The translations under genes were made by a program, and so were the position numbers. A stretch of 64,000 nucleotides of DNA from Pisaster brevispinus (lineage: Eukaryota > Echinodermata > Asteroidea > Forcipulatida > Asteriidae), in NCBI GenBank assembly GCA_023634235.1, contig JAMKCF010000019.1:8697684-8761683 (forward strand), read 5' to 3'. Of this stretch, positions 25,359 to 38,329 are shown in pieces. The notes under the pieces are model-generated. The model was not told where the DNA came from and made no database searches. It saw nothing but the letters and a program-made list of their open reading frames with translations. Within the stretch, counting starts at the first letter, position 1, and each line of letters begins with the position of its first letter.

Positions 25359-26234
25359 TGTCATATATCATTTGGATGTGGAATTATGGGAATGTACTCT
25401 CAAAAATGAACATTGTATGATTGCCAATTCTGACTTGGGCTCAGCACATACAAAATAAAGAGTCAATACAATAAACTAGATCTACCTGCATCATCCGATT
25501 CCAAGACATGCTCAAGTCATATGACATCTTGGCACTCGCTCACTTGGAGATGGTTTAGCAAGTACCACTGTCAAGCTAATCAAAGGAAAACCAAACAAAA
25601 ATAGTGAAACAAGTTGCTGTCTTGACAATAATGCCCTTCTTTTGGAGATCTCAAATGGTACTTGGGAAAAGAAGAGTTTCTACTTTAAAGGTCAAAACTC
25701 TAGTACTGTATTTAGTTTATACTGCTTTTATTCAGTTGAGTAGATGCAGGAAATGTCATTCTCCTACAGCTGAGGGATTACTCAAGCTTTCAGGATCAAT
25801 GTTAAGAGCAAGGTATTGCATAAGTTCTCCATCAGGAAAACCTGGGATTTAAAAAAAGATTACAGTCAATTTGCTTAATTCTGACCTTAGAACACTTTGG
25901 GACAAACCCTTTGCACAAACATTCTTATTGAAATCACTTGCACCTTTAAGAATTTCAAGTTTTGATGACATCTCAACAAAACCAAGACAAAATTGTTTTA
26001 CAAGTTAAAAAATGCTTGTATAACTCTAATTTGAAGTGGACCGAATTGATTTATAGACATATGTACCTCTTTAAAAAGATGAATTTACCTGTAGCACCAG
26101 ACAGCAAACATCCATGTGTCCAATGAAATTGAAGCCCTCTCTCACAGGTAGATGGTTCAGCAATCATCACAATCAAAGCAACCTTTATTGGCATCAAGTA
26201 AACATTAAAAATACTAGGGTATAGAGTTAGCACA
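25359..26234. repeat. Partial unit of the 4.2-kb repeat, lacking the piggyBac insertion
   Basis: 25,604-25,852 corresponds to 29,020-29,268 and 33,206-33,454. 26,051-26,233 corresponds to 30,237-30,419 and 34,423-34,605. The offset is 3,416 bp before position 25,875 and 4,186 bp after it; the 770-bp difference is exactly the piggyBac element plus one TTAA. This unit therefore carries the unoccupied site. Confidence 0.85.
25875..25878. other. Empty TTAA target site of the piggyBac derivative
   Basis: The context CAATTTGC-TTAA-TTCTGACC is found uninterrupted here. In the two later units the same flanks are split by a 766-bp element with TTAA on both sides. It is a paralogous pre-insertion site that fixes the element ends to the base. 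Confidence 0.93.
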
Positions 26235-27223
26235 AGTATCTATCTCCCGCTGAATACAGTCGACGCACAAATGTTTGTGTTAACATCACTGGCATCTTTA
26301 GGAATTTCAAGATTGGATGACATCTCAACAAAACCAAGATACAATTGCCTTATAAGTTACAAAAATGCTTGAATAAGTCTAATGCCCAGTGGACATGATT
26401 CATTTATAGATATTTTTCAAAAGAAATTTTACTTCTTAAATAAGATGAATTTACCTGTAACACCAGACAGCAAACATCCATGAGTCCAATGACATCTCAG
26501 CCCTCGTTCACAGGCAGATGGTTCAGCAATCATCAACCTCAAAGCAACCTTTATTGGCATTAAGTAAACATTCAACATGTTAAGGTACAGGTGTTAGCAC
26601 AAGTATCTATCTTCCTTTGGATACACTCCATGCACAAATGTTCTTATTGAGATCACTTGGGTATTTAGGAAGTTCAGGTTTGGACGACATCTCAACAACA
26701 ACCAAGATACAAATGTCTTACAAATTTAACAAAGTGCTTGTATAACTGTAATATGTGGTGGACACAATGCCTTTAAACTACATGATAGAACCAACAGCTT
26801 AGCTCTAGTATGGTCTGGGTGTGACTGGAAACGAAAGTTTCAGTTGTACGTCAAGGTTAACCCAATTCTGGGTAATGTTCAACTCCAGAGACAAAATAGT
26901 ACAGACAATTGAGTTGTTATGGCATCAGATAAGAAAGCCCAACAACTATCAACAACCTACATATAAAAAATTGATGATTGATGAACAACTTATTGTGATA
27001 CATAAAACTTCATAAAAATTCTTTTGGTTTTTAAAAACTTGATTTCACATTCACAGCAACACCAAAACCTTACAGGCTATACTATCTGACATAAGGCCAA
27101 TAATGACGTCTTCAAAGCTTTGAGTAAGAATGGTTTGGATGTGACAGCTCATGATCAATATTTCATTTGTGAATGAAGGAAACTTTTTCCAGGTTATGTT
27201 CAACTCTGGACAAGAAAACTCAC

Positions 27224-27405
27224 CTTCAAACTCCATAATTGTAGATGATGATATGTAGATGTAAGCACATGGAAGTTAATCTCTTCAAGCCATGTTGTCA
27301 GTCTCATGATGCCACCAGGTCACTCTCTTTGTACCATGATGTCACTCCACCATCATGGTCCATGTTGACAGTGAAATCCTACATCAAAGCAGTTGTCAAA
27401 ATGAC
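27224..27405 (-). other. Exon-like module (type B) with strong splice sites
   Basis: Minus strand: acceptor TTTCTTTCAG ends at 27,406 and donor GAAG|GTGAGTTTTC starts at 27,223, enclosing 182 nt. It contains TGTCAACATGGACCATGATGG, and every frame is closed within about 20 codons of that ATG. A non-coding or 5'-UTR exon is more likely than a coding one. Near-identical copies lie at about 31,410-31,591 and 35,596-35,775. Confidence 0.45.
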
Positions 27406-29294
27406 CTGAAAGAAATTAAAGTTGAAATCACATCAGTACAAACAGTTTACAGAAGATAAAGTCTGATGATGAGATAATCACCTTACAGGAATACTGCTTG
27501 AAAAAGTGTTTCACTAAAACATAACACTCCTTGCAAGTCAAAAAGTTCCTGTATAAAACAAGTTGGGTTGCATACAGTTACAGACATTCCAAAGGATGGG
27601 ACTTTGTAATGAAATAAAAGAAACAAAATCTACCTGTGGAAGTAGAGAGTGAATCGGGATACAGTGACAGGCCAATCACAGCAACTCAGTCAGATGGTTC
27701 AGTTAACACCAAAGTCACAGTCATCAACCAATGAACAAACTGAATAACACAAAATAAAACTAAAGAGCAGAAAGACTCTGAATTAAATATGGCATTTGTA
27801 AGAATGAAATTACTATTATTCTTTAGCTAAACTGCCTGTGATGTTGTCAACAAATTATAAAATGTACAAGATGTACATGTACTGCAATTGATGTCACATT
27901 TTTCACAGATGCATTTACTGTGATTTTGTAAATTGAGAACTGAGTGTTGAAGGATTGTTTTCTTGCAAGTTGTATATCAGATCAAAACATTTCTCACAAC
28001 ATTTGGTACTTGTATCAAGTGTATACAAAATAAGGAATCGTCAATTCTGTTCCTCGGATCACTACCAATCATGTAGCGAGCCTTTAAGATCAATATGTTA
28101 CCACCCTGAGTGCATCAGGACCTGGCCTAAAATATATACAATTAAGAAAACAAGATTTGATACTCATTCCTTGATTCAGGGATGCATTTATCTCCAAGAC
28201 GTCACTCATCAACATCAGAACTCCTTTGATGTCTTCAGGGTTAAAAGCTGCACACTCTCAAACCAGGTGTCGAACCCAAGCCATCATGATATCCTGGAGA
28301 AACAAACATCAAACCTGGTACGGTTAAAAACTTTTTCCTTAAAATGTAAGAACACATTGTGTTGAACTGCTCATGAACATTTAAATATCATTTGGATGTG
28401 GAATTATGGGAATGTACTCTTTCAAAAATGAACATTGTATGATTGCCAATTCTGACTTGGGCTCAGCACATACAAAATAAAGAGTCAATACAATAAACTA
28501 GATCTACCTGCATCATCCGATTCAAAGACATGCTCAAGTCATATGACATCTTGGCCCTCGCTCACTTGGAGATGGTTTAGCAAGTATCACTGTCATGATA
28601 ATCAAAAGGAAATTAAACAAAAACACATGTCAATATTTCATAAAGAGTTGGGGGGAGGGTGTTAAAAACAGGCAGCTGTGAACCAAGTCACTGTTAACAT
28701 TAATGCTCTTATTATTGAAGATTTATTTCAAGAAATATGAAGAGGATATTTCTTCTTTTGTAAAATGCCATGAATTCATTTTACGAGTAATGAAATGCTT
28801 GAATAAGACAACATATTAATTCGAACAAGAAGCATTTGCAGACATTTTAAAGTTTCTGACTTCCAGACAAAGAGTACACTATTAATAACTTCATCTACCT
28901 GCATCATCTGATTTTAAGACTTTCCCCGAGTCCGTGATGACATCTTGGCCCTCGCTCACATGAAGGTGGTTCAGCAAGTACCACTGTCAAGCTAATCAAA
29001 GAAAAACCAAACAAAAATAGTGAAACGAGTTGCTGTCTTGACAATAATGCCCTTCTTTTGGAGATCTCAAATGGTACTTGGGAATAGAAGAGTTTCTACT
29101 TTAAAGGTCAAAACTCTAGTACTGTATTTAGTTTTTACTGCTTTTATTCAGTTGAGTAGATGCAGGAAATGTCATTCTACTACAGCTGAGGGATTACTCA
29201 AGCTTCCAGGATCCATGTTAACAGCAAGGTATTGCATAAGTTCTCCATCAGGAAAACCTGGGATTTAAAAAAAGATTACAGTCAATTTGCTTAA

Positions 29295-30060
29295 CCCTTT
29301 CAATACCATTGTCGAGTTTACTCGACCGTGCGCCGTGTGTGCTTCCGTACCAATGTCGAGTTTACTCGACAAAAAAAGTCGCGGCCTTTGAGACCCTGTA
29401 TTTATTTTGTTTGGCGCCCTCTGTTGTTGACCCTTACATAGACGGGTAGCTTGTTTATCGAGCTTTCCAATGGTGTGTATTGTATAGGGGGTCGCCATTA
29501 CGATTTTCCGAGAAAAACTACGTTGTGTGCTGCAGTACTTCCAGATTTCACGCTTCCGTTTTCCCGACAAAAAATCACCATCATGGCTGTTCGTGACCCG
29601 TAGGTTTTGGTTGAAATATTTGTCGTTAGTGACTCTGAATTGGACTTGAAAATATGTGAAGAAGAACCTAGTGAAGATTTGGATGAAACTCGTGATGTTT
29701 CGTCGCAAGGTACGTTCAATGATGGCAGTGATCCTGACGATATACCGGTAGCTGGACCGAGCACTGCAACCCTTCAACGCCGATGGCATGGGCATGGGCT
29801 CGGCGGGTGGGCTCGGCGGGCCTCGACCCATTCTTGCCAATCGAGGTGGCAAAGGACATGAAGATAACATATACAAATTTGACATCATATAAAAGATCAT
29901 TTCATTAGCTACAAATTGTATGCACAAAGTTTTTCCACAAAAATATGTCTTCACACAGAAAATCAAGATTGAAAAAAGTGAACACTGCACTTTGTTTTTT
30001 GTGTGAAAAAATGCGGTACACAGCAGTGTGACCCCTGTAAACAATGCGGTATTGAAAGGG
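29295..30060 (+). mobile_element. piggyBac non-autonomous deletion derivative, copy 1
   Basis: A 766-bp element flanked by TTAA (29,291-29,294 and 30,061-30,064), with 13-bp perfect terminal inverted repeats CCCTTTCAATACC / GGTATTGAAAGGG. TTAA targets are the hallmark of the piggyBac superfamily. Inside lies an acidic fragment (29,607-29,861) with SDSELDLKICEEEPSEDLDE and DPDDIPVAGPSTA, like the N-terminal part of PGBD-type transposases. An in-frame TAG precedes it and the DDD catalytic core is absent. A 16-bp palindrome GTCGAGTTTACTCGAC occurs twice near the left end (29,311 and 29,355). It cannot move without help. Confidence 0.93.
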
Positions 30061-30420
30061 TTAATTCTGACCTTAGAACACTTTGGGACAAACCCCTTGC
30101 ACAAACATTCTTATTGAAATCACTTGCACCTTTAGGAATTTCAAGTTTTGATGACATCTCAACAAAACCAAGACAAGATTGTTTTACAAGTTAAAAAATG
30201 CTTTTATAACTCTAATTTGAAGTGGACCGAATGGATTTATAGACATATGTACCTCTTTAATAAGATGAATTTACCTGTAGCACCAGACAGCAAACATCCA
30301 TGTGTCCAATGAAATTGAAGCCCTCTCTCACAGGTAGATGGTTCAGCAATCATCACAATCAAAGCAACCTTTATTGGCATCAAGTAAACATTAAAAATAC
30401 TAAGGTATAGAGTTAGCACA

Positions 30421-33400
30421 AGTATCTATCTCCCGCTGAATACAGTCGACGCACAAATGTTTGTGTTAACATCACTGGCATCTCTAGGAATTTCAAGATT
30501 GGATGACATCTCAACAAAACCAAGATACAATTGCCTTATAAGTTACAAAAATGCTTGAATAAGTCTAATGCCCGGTAGACATGATTCATTTACAGATATT
30601 TTTCAAAAGAAAGTTTACTTCTTAAATAAGATGAATTTACCTGTAACACCAGACAGCAAACATCCATGAGTCCAATGACATCTCAGCCCTCGTTCACAGG
30701 CAGATGGTTCAGCAATCATCAACCTCAAAGCAACCTTTATTGGCATTAAGTAAACATTCAACATGTTAAGGTACAGGTGTTAGCACAAGTATCTATCTTC
30801 CTTTGGATACACTCCATGCACAAATGTTCTTATTGAGATCACTTGGGTATTTAGGAAGTTCAGGTTTGGACGACATCTCAACAACAACCAAGATACAAAT
30901 GTCTTACAAATTTAACAAAGTGCTTGTATAACTGTAATATGTGGTGGACACAATGCCTTTAAACTACATGATAGAACCAACAGCTTAGCTCTAGTATGGT
31001 CTGGGTGTGACTGGAAACGAAAGTTTCAGTTGTACGTCAAGGTTAACCCAATTCTGGGTAATGTTCAACTCCAGAGACAAAATAGTACAGACAATTGAGT
31101 TGTTATGGCATCAGATAAGAAAGCCCAACAACTATCAACAACCTACATATAAAAAATTGATGATTGATGAACAACTTATTGTGATACATAAAACTTCATA
31201 AAAATTCTTTTGGTTTTTAAAAACTTGATTTCACATTCACAGCAACACCAAAACCTTACAGGCTATACTATCTGACATAAGGCCAATAATGACGTCTTCA
31301 AAGCTTTGAGTAAGAATGGTTTGGATGTGACAGCTCATGATCAATATTTCATTTGTGAATGAAGGAAACTTTTTCCAGGTTATGTTCAACTCTGGACAAG
31401 AAAACTCACCTTCAAACTCCATAATTGTAGATGATGATATGTAGATGTAAGCACATGGAAGTTAATCTCTTCAAGCCATGTTGTCAGTCTCATGATGCCA
31501 CCAGGTCACTCTCTTTGTACCATGATGTCACTCCACCATCATGGTCCATGTTGACAGTGAAATCCTACATCAAAGCAGTTGTCAAAATGACCTGAAAGAA
31601 ATTAAAGTTGAAATCACATCAGTACAAACAGTTTACAGAAGATAAAGTCTGATGATGAGATAATCACCTTACAGGAATACTGCTTGAAAAAGTGTTTCAC
31701 TAAAACATAACACTCCTTGCAAGTCAAAAAGTTCCTGTATAAAACAAGTTGGGTTGCATACAGTTACAGACATTCCAAAGGATGGGACTTTGTAATGAAA
31801 TAAAAGAAACAAAATCTACCTGTGGAAGTAAAGAGTGAATCGGGATACAGTGACAGGCCAATCACAGCAACTCAGTCAGATGGTTCAGTTAACACCAAAG
31901 TCACAGTCATCAACCAATGAACAAACTGAATAACACAAAATAAAACTAAAGAGCAGAAAGACTCTGAATTAAATATGGCATTTGTAAGAATGAAATTACT
32001 ATTATTCTTTAGCTAAACTGCCTGTGATGTTGTCAACAAATTATAAAATGTACAAGATGTACATGTACTGCAATTGATGTCACATTTTTCACAGATGCAT
32101 TTACTGTGATTTTGTAAATTGAGAACTGAGTGTTGAAGGATTGTTTTCTTGCAAGTTGTATATCAGATCAAAACATTTCTCACAACATTTGGTACTTGTA
32201 TCAAGTGTATACAAAATAAGGAATCGTCAATTCTGTTCCTCGGATCACTACCAATCATGTAGCGAGCCTTTAAGATCAATATGTTACCACCCTGAGTGCA
32301 TCAGGACCTGGCCTAAAATATATACAATTAAGAAAACAAGATTTGATACTCATTCCTTGATTCAGGGATGCATTTATCTCCAAGACGTCACTCATCAACA
32401 TCAGAACTCCTTTGATGTCTTCAGGGTTAAAAGCTGCACACTCTCAAACCAGGTGTCGAACCCAAGCCATCATGATATCCTGGAGAAACAAACATCAAAC
32501 CTGGTACGGTTAAAAACTTTTTCCTTAAAATGTAAGAACACATTGTGTTGAACTGCTCATGAACATTTAAATATCATTTGGATGTGGAATTATGGGAATG
32601 TACTCTTTCAAAAATGAACATTGTATGATTGCCAATTCTGACTTGGGCTCAGCACATACAAAATAAAGAGTCAATACAATAAACTAGATCTACCTGCATC
32701 ATCCGATTCAAAGACATGCTCAAGTCATATGACATCTTGGCCCTCGCTCACTTGGAGATGGTTTAGCAAGTATCACTGTCATGATAATCAAAAGGAAATT
32801 AAACAAAAACACATGTCAATATTTCATAAAGAGTTGGGGGGAGGGTGTTAAAAACAGGCAGCTGTGAACCAAGTCACTGTTAACATTAATGCTCTTATTA
32901 TTGAAGATTTATTTCAAGAAATATGAAGAGGATATTTCTTCTTTTGTAAAATGCCATGAATTCATTTTACGAGTAATGAAATGCTTGAATAAGACAACAT
33001 ATTAATTCGAACAAGAAGCATTTGCAGACATTTTAAAGTTTCTGACTTCCAGACAAAGAGTACACTATTAATAACTTCATCTACCTGCATCATCTGATTT
33101 TAAGACTTTCCCCGAGTCCGTGATGACATCTTGGCCCTCGCTCACATGAAGGTGGTTCAGCAAGTACCACTGTCAAGCTAATCAAAGAAAAACCAAACAA
33201 AAATAGTGAAACGAGTTGCTGTCTTGACAATAATGCCCTTCTTTTGGAGATCTCAAATGGTACTTGGGAATAGAAGAGTTTCTACTTTAAAGGTCAAAAC
33301 TCTAGTACTGTATTTAGTTTTTACTGCTTTTATTCAGTTGAGTAGATGCAGGAAATGTCATTCTACTACAGCTGAGGGATTACTCAAGCTTCCAGGATCC

Positions 33401-34606
33401 ATGTTAACAGCAAGGTATTGCATAAGTTCTCCATCAGGAAAACCTGGGATTTAAAAAAAGATTACAGTCAATTTGCTTAACCCTTTCAATACCATTGTCG
33501 AGTTTACTCGACCGTGCGCCGTGTGTGCTTCCGTACCAATGTCGAGTTTACTCGACAAAAAAAGTCGCGGCCTTTGAGACCCTGTATTTATTTTGTTTGG
33601 CGCCCTCTGTTGTTGACCCTTACATAGACGGGTAGCTTGTTTATCGAGCTTTCCAATGGTGTGTATTGTATAGGGGGTCGCCATTACGATTTTCCGAGAA
33701 AAACTACGTTGTGTGCTGCAGTACTTCCAGATTTCACGCTTCCGTTTTCCCGACAAAAAATCACCATCATGGCTGTTCGTGACCCGTAGGTTTTGGTTGA
33801 AATATTTGTCGTTAGTGACTCTGAATTGGACTTGAAAATATGTGAAGAAGAACCTAGTGAAGATTTGGATGAAACTCGTGATGTTTCGTCGCAAGGTACG
33901 TTCAATGATGGCAGTGATCCTGACGATATACCGGTAGCTGGACCGAGCACTGCAACCCTTCAACGCCGATGGCATGGGCATGGGCTCGGCGGGTGGGCTC
34001 GGCGGGCCTCGACCCATTCTTGCCAATCGAGGTGGCAAAGGACATGAAGATAACATATACAAATTTGACATCATATAAAAGATCATTTCATTAGCTACAA
34101 ATTGTATGCACAAAGTTTTTCCACAAAAATATGTCTTCACACAGAAAATCAAGATTGAAAAAAGTGAACACTGCACTTTGTTTTTTGTGTGAAAAAATGC
34201 GGTACACAGCAGTGTGACCCCTGTAAACAATGCGGTATTGAAAGGGTTAATTCTGACCTTAGAACACTTTGGGACAAACCCCTTGCACAAACATTCTTAT
34301 TGAAATCACTTGCACCTTTAGGAATTTCAAGTTTTGATGACATCTCAACAAAACCAAGACAAGATTGTTTTACAAGTTAAAAAATGCTTTTATAACTCTA
34401 ATTTGAAGTGGACCGAATGGATTTATAGACATATGTACCTCTTTAATAAGATGAATTTACCTGTAGCACCAGACAGCAAACATCCATGTGTCCAATGAAA
34501 TTGAAGCCCTCTCTCACAGGTAGATGGTTCAGCAATCATCACAATCAAAGCAACCTTTATTGGCATCAAGTAAACATTAAAAATACTAAGGTATAGAGTT
34601 AGCACA
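30421..34606. repeat. Tandem duplication, 4,186-bp unit, copy 2
   Basis: Almost identical to copy 1, including the piggyBac element; I noticed only isolated substitutions, for example G to A near 31,831. Around 30,570-30,610 this copy agrees with 34,750-34,800 against 26,385-26,430, which marks the most recent exchange. Confidence 0.9.
33481..34246 (+). mobile_element. piggyBac non-autonomous deletion derivative, copy 2
   Basis: Flanked by TTAA at 33,477-33,480 and 34,247-34,250, with the same 13-bp ends and the same internal acidic fragment (33,793-34,047) as the copy at 29,295. Since the flanks are also duplicated, it arose by duplication of the host segment and not by a second transposition. 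Confidence 0.93.
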
Positions 34607-36330
34607 AGTATCTATCTCCCGCTGAATACAGTCGACGCACAAATGTTTGTGTTAACATCACTGGCATCTCTAGGAATTTCAAGATTGGATGACATCTCAA
34701 CAAAACCAAGATACAATTGCCTTATAAGTTACAAAAATGCTTGAATAAGTCTAATGCCCGGTAGACATGATTCATTTACAGATATTTTTCAAAAGAAAGT
34801 TTACTTCTTAAATAAGATGAATTTACCTGTAACACCAGACAGCAAACATCCATGAGTCCAATGACATCTCAGCCCTCGTTCACAGGCAGATGGTTCAGCA
34901 ATCATCAACCTCAAAGCAACCTTTATTGGCATTTAGTAAACATTCAACATGTTAAGGTACAGGTGTTAGCCCAAGTATCTATCTTCCTTTGGATACACTC
35001 CATGCACAAATGTTCTTATTGAGATCACTTGGGTATTTAGGAAGTTCAGGTTTGGACGACATCTCAACAACAACCAAGATACAAATGTCTTACAAATTAA
35101 ACAAAGTGCTTGTATAACTGTAATATGTGGTGGACACAATGCCTTTAAACTACATGATAGAACCAACAGCTTAGCTCTAGTATGGTCTGGGTGTGACTGG
35201 AAACGAAAGTTTCAGTTGTACGTCAAGGTTAACCCAATTCTGGGTAATGTTCAACTCCAGAGACAAAATAGTACAGACAATCGAGTTGTTATGGCATCAG
35301 ATAAGAAAGCCCAACAACTATCAACAACCTACATATAAAAAATTGATGATTGATGAACAACTTATTGTGATACATAAAACTTCATAAAAATTCTTTTGGT
35401 TTTTAAAAACTTGATTTCACATTCACAGCAACACCAAAACCTTACAGGCTATACTATCTGACATAAGGCCAATAATGACGTCTTCAAAGCTTTGAGTAAG
35501 AATGGTTTGGATGTGACAGCTCATGATAAATATTTCATTTGTGAATGAAGGAAACTTTCTGGGTTATGTTCAACTCTGGACAAGAAAACTCACCTTCAAA
35601 CTCCACAATTGTAGATGATGATATGTAGATGTAAGCACATGGAAGTTAATCTCTTCAAGCCATGTTGTCAGTCTCATGATGCCACCAGGTCACTCTCTTT
35701 GTACCATGATGTCACTCCACCATCATGGTCCATGTTGACAGTGAAATCCTACATCAAAGCAGTTGTCAAAATGACCTGAAAGAAATTAAAGTTGAAATCA
35801 CATCAGTACAAACAGTTTACAGAAGATAAAGTCTGATGATGAGATAATCACCTTACAGGAATACTGCTTGAAAAAGTGTTTCACTAAAACATAACACTCC
35901 TTGCAAGTCAAAAAGTTCCTGTATAAAACAAGTTGGGTTGCATACAGTTACAGACATTCCAAAGGATGGGACTTTGTAATGAAATAAAAGAAACAAAATC
36001 TACCTGTGGAAGTAGAGAGTGAATCGGGATACAGTGACAGGCCAATCACAGCAACTCAGTCAGATGGTTCAGTAAACACCAAAGTCACAGTCATCAACCA
36101 ATGAACAAACTGAATAACACAAAATAAAACTAAAGAGCAGAAAGACTCTGAATTAAATATGGCATTTGTAAGAATGAAATTACTATTATTCTTTAGCTAA
36201 ACTGCCTGTGATGTTGTCAACAAATTATGAAATGTACAAGATGTACATGTACTGCAATTGATGTCACATTTTTCACAGATGCATTTACTGTGATTTGGTA
36301 AACTATATCAGATCAAAACATTTCTCACAA
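34607..36330. repeat. Tandem duplication, 4,186-bp unit, partial copy 3
   Basis: Continues the 4,186-bp periodicity (35,193 equals 31,007 plus 4,186) with slightly more differences. Similarity becomes patchy after about 36,300, where a short GGTACTTGTTGGTATTTGG rearrangement occurs. It includes a type-B module at about 35,596-35,775. Confidence 0.85.
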
Positions 36331-37130
36331 CATTTGGTACTTGTTGGTATTTGGTACTTCCTCGGATCACTACCAATCATGTAGCGAGCCTTTAAGATCA
36401 ATTTGTTACCACCCTGAGTGCATCAGGACCTGGCCTAGAACATATACAATTAAGAAAACAAGATTTGATACTTATTCCTTGATTCAGGGATGCATTCATC
36501 ATCAAGACGTCACTCATCAACATCAGAACTCCTTCGATGTCTCCATGGTTAAAAGCTGCCCACTATCAAACCCTGTGTCAAACCCAAGTCATCAAGATAT
36601 CCTGGAGAAACAAACATCAAACCTGGTACAGTTGTAATCTTTTTCCTTAAAATGTAAGAACACATTGTGTTGAACTCCTCATGAACATTTAAATATCATT
36701 TGGTCGTGAATTAATGGGAATGTACTCTTTCCTAAATGAAAATTGTGGCTATTGCCAATTCGGACTTGGGCTCAGCACATACAAAATTAATTCTGTATTC
36801 ATTGAAGATTTGTTTCAAGAAATATGTTGAGGATACGTATTCTTTTGTAAAATGCCATGAATTCATTTTACAAGTAATGAAATGCTTGAATCAGGCAATT
36901 TATGAAGTTGAACAAGAAGCATTTGCAGACATTTTAAAGTTTTAGACTTCCTGATAAAGAGTACACTATTAAAAACTTCATCTACCTGCATCATCCGATT
37001 CAAAGAGAACAACCCAGTCTGGCGACATCTTGGCCCTCGCTTACATGGAGATGATTCAGCAATTACCACTGTCAAGCTAATCAAAGGAAAACCAAACAAA
37101 AATAGTGGAACAAGTCGTTTTTTGCCCTTC
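36331..37130. repeat. Diverged terminal unit of the duplicated array
   Basis: Resembles 19,080-20,060 and 28,060-29,040 with many differences. It ends with a type-A module whose minus strand gives SLTVVIAESSPCKRGP before CAG|GTAGATG near 36,985. It lacks the piggyBac segment. Confidence 0.7.
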
Positions 37131-37880
37131 TATTGGAGATTTCAAATGATACCTGGGAATAGAAGAGTTTCTACTAGCACTGTAACTGGTTAATACTGCT
37201 TTTGTTCAAACTGAGATTCAAATTCCTTTTTCCTGTTTTTTGAGCAAATCTTCACAAATGCATCAAGAATTGCACTAGATGTAGGCTTTAGCTAACCATT
37301 TACATATTATCATAAAATCCTTTCATCATTCGATGTGTAAAAAGTTTACGGGAATAAGGAGAAGTGGATAGACGCAAACTTTTTCTTGGAAAGACTTTGT
37401 CTCTAATAATCATCTAAAACTGCACAATGACTCAATTAAGTTTTAAACTTAGAGATCTTACCTTAGATATCCAGTCTATAACCTGTCGATGAATGGATAT
37501 TAGTGCCTAAATATCCTACTGCATAATACTTACAAAAATGCTTGTATAACTCTAATGCGAGGTGGACACGGTCTATTTCACCTACCCGATAGAAATGACA
37601 GCTTAGCTGTAGTATCCAACTGCAATGCATCTGCCATTACTCCTTCAGTATATGATGTTATCTTGGCCCTCTCACAGATGATGGTGCAGCATGTCATCAT
37701 ATGGCAGTAATCAAAAGAAATGTATACAAATTCCAAATTTAATTTCAATTCAAATGACACAATAATGACAGTTGTTTGAGGTGTTAAACATTAGTTGTTG
37801 TTGTGCCATGATCTTGTGATATTAGATGATGGAATGAATGATGAAAAAGTGAAAGGAAGGAGGTTAATGTTAGTAAACTT
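37131..37880. other. Diverged type-A module near 37.6 kb; otherwise nothing recognised
   Basis: 37,620-37,720 still shows the pattern ATGATGTTATCTTGGCCCTC...GATGGTGCAGCATG, an old relative of the type-A exon-like modules. The rest is AT-rich without recognisable content. Confidence 0.4.
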
Positions 37881-37886
37881 GTTAGG

Positions 37887-38255
37887 GTGCAGAGCTTAAA
37901 AAGGTGCCAGTGTAGTATAAAGGTGCTCTGTAAACTCAATATTGCAGATCTGACTAACACAAATGTGAACCAATTGAAATTGTCCAAGTGCGAACCAAAC
38001 AGTTGTGAGTTGCTTGAGCAAAGAATGTTGGTAGGACAAAACCAGCCTTCGTTTACTTACGTTGTTTACATTGATGAGCCCAAGCGAGCTGACTTGTCAG
38101 AGGCTCGTTGTCACGATAGAGGTAGTGTGCTTGTGGTCAGTGTTCTGCCTTGTAATTGTTCACAGCAGGGTCAGTTAATGGAGCTCATGCAGTTTGAAGT
38201 AGCACTCCACAAATCTGAAAACTCAAGCAGGAGTATAGATTCAAGAAATAACTGA
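37887..38255 (+). CDS. Possible coding exon(s), unrecognised protein
   Basis: A 122-codon open frame with protein-like composition, containing LLEQRMLVGQNQPSFTYVVY and RCHDRGSVLVVSVLPCN. An acceptor-like AATATTGCAG lies inside at about 37,947, so the true exon could start there. It is unusually long for this AT-rich sequence outside known elements and shows no repeat. No family is recognised and no neighbouring exon was identified. Confidence 0.25.
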   Translation: MQSLKRCQCSIKVLCKLNIADLTNTNVNQLKLSKCEPNSCELLEQRMLVGQNQPSFTYVVYIDEPKRADLSEARCHDRGSVLVVSVLPCNCSQQGQLMELMQFEVALHKSENSSRSIDSRNN

Positions 38256-38329
38256 ATGTGAACCACTTAACAATGAAGAGGGTGAAGCAATTAGTGAACT
38301 TATGCTTAAATGAAAGAGCTTTTCGAATT

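Larger units (their letters stand above)
26235..30420. repeat. Tandem duplication, 4,186-bp unit, copy 1
   Basis: Landmarks at 26,821, 27,955, 29,020, 29,265 and 30,237 recur exactly 4,186 bp later. The phase of the unit is arbitrary and the limits given are nominal. It contains a type-B module with strong splice signals (27,224-27,405), several type-A modules and a piggyBac derivative. Confidence 0.9.

Noticed and set aside
29265..30104. 279-codon minus-strand frame (also at 33,451-34,290)
   Set aside because: It spans the piggyBac element end to end and both flanks, antisense to the transposase remnant; it is an accidental frame copied by duplication.
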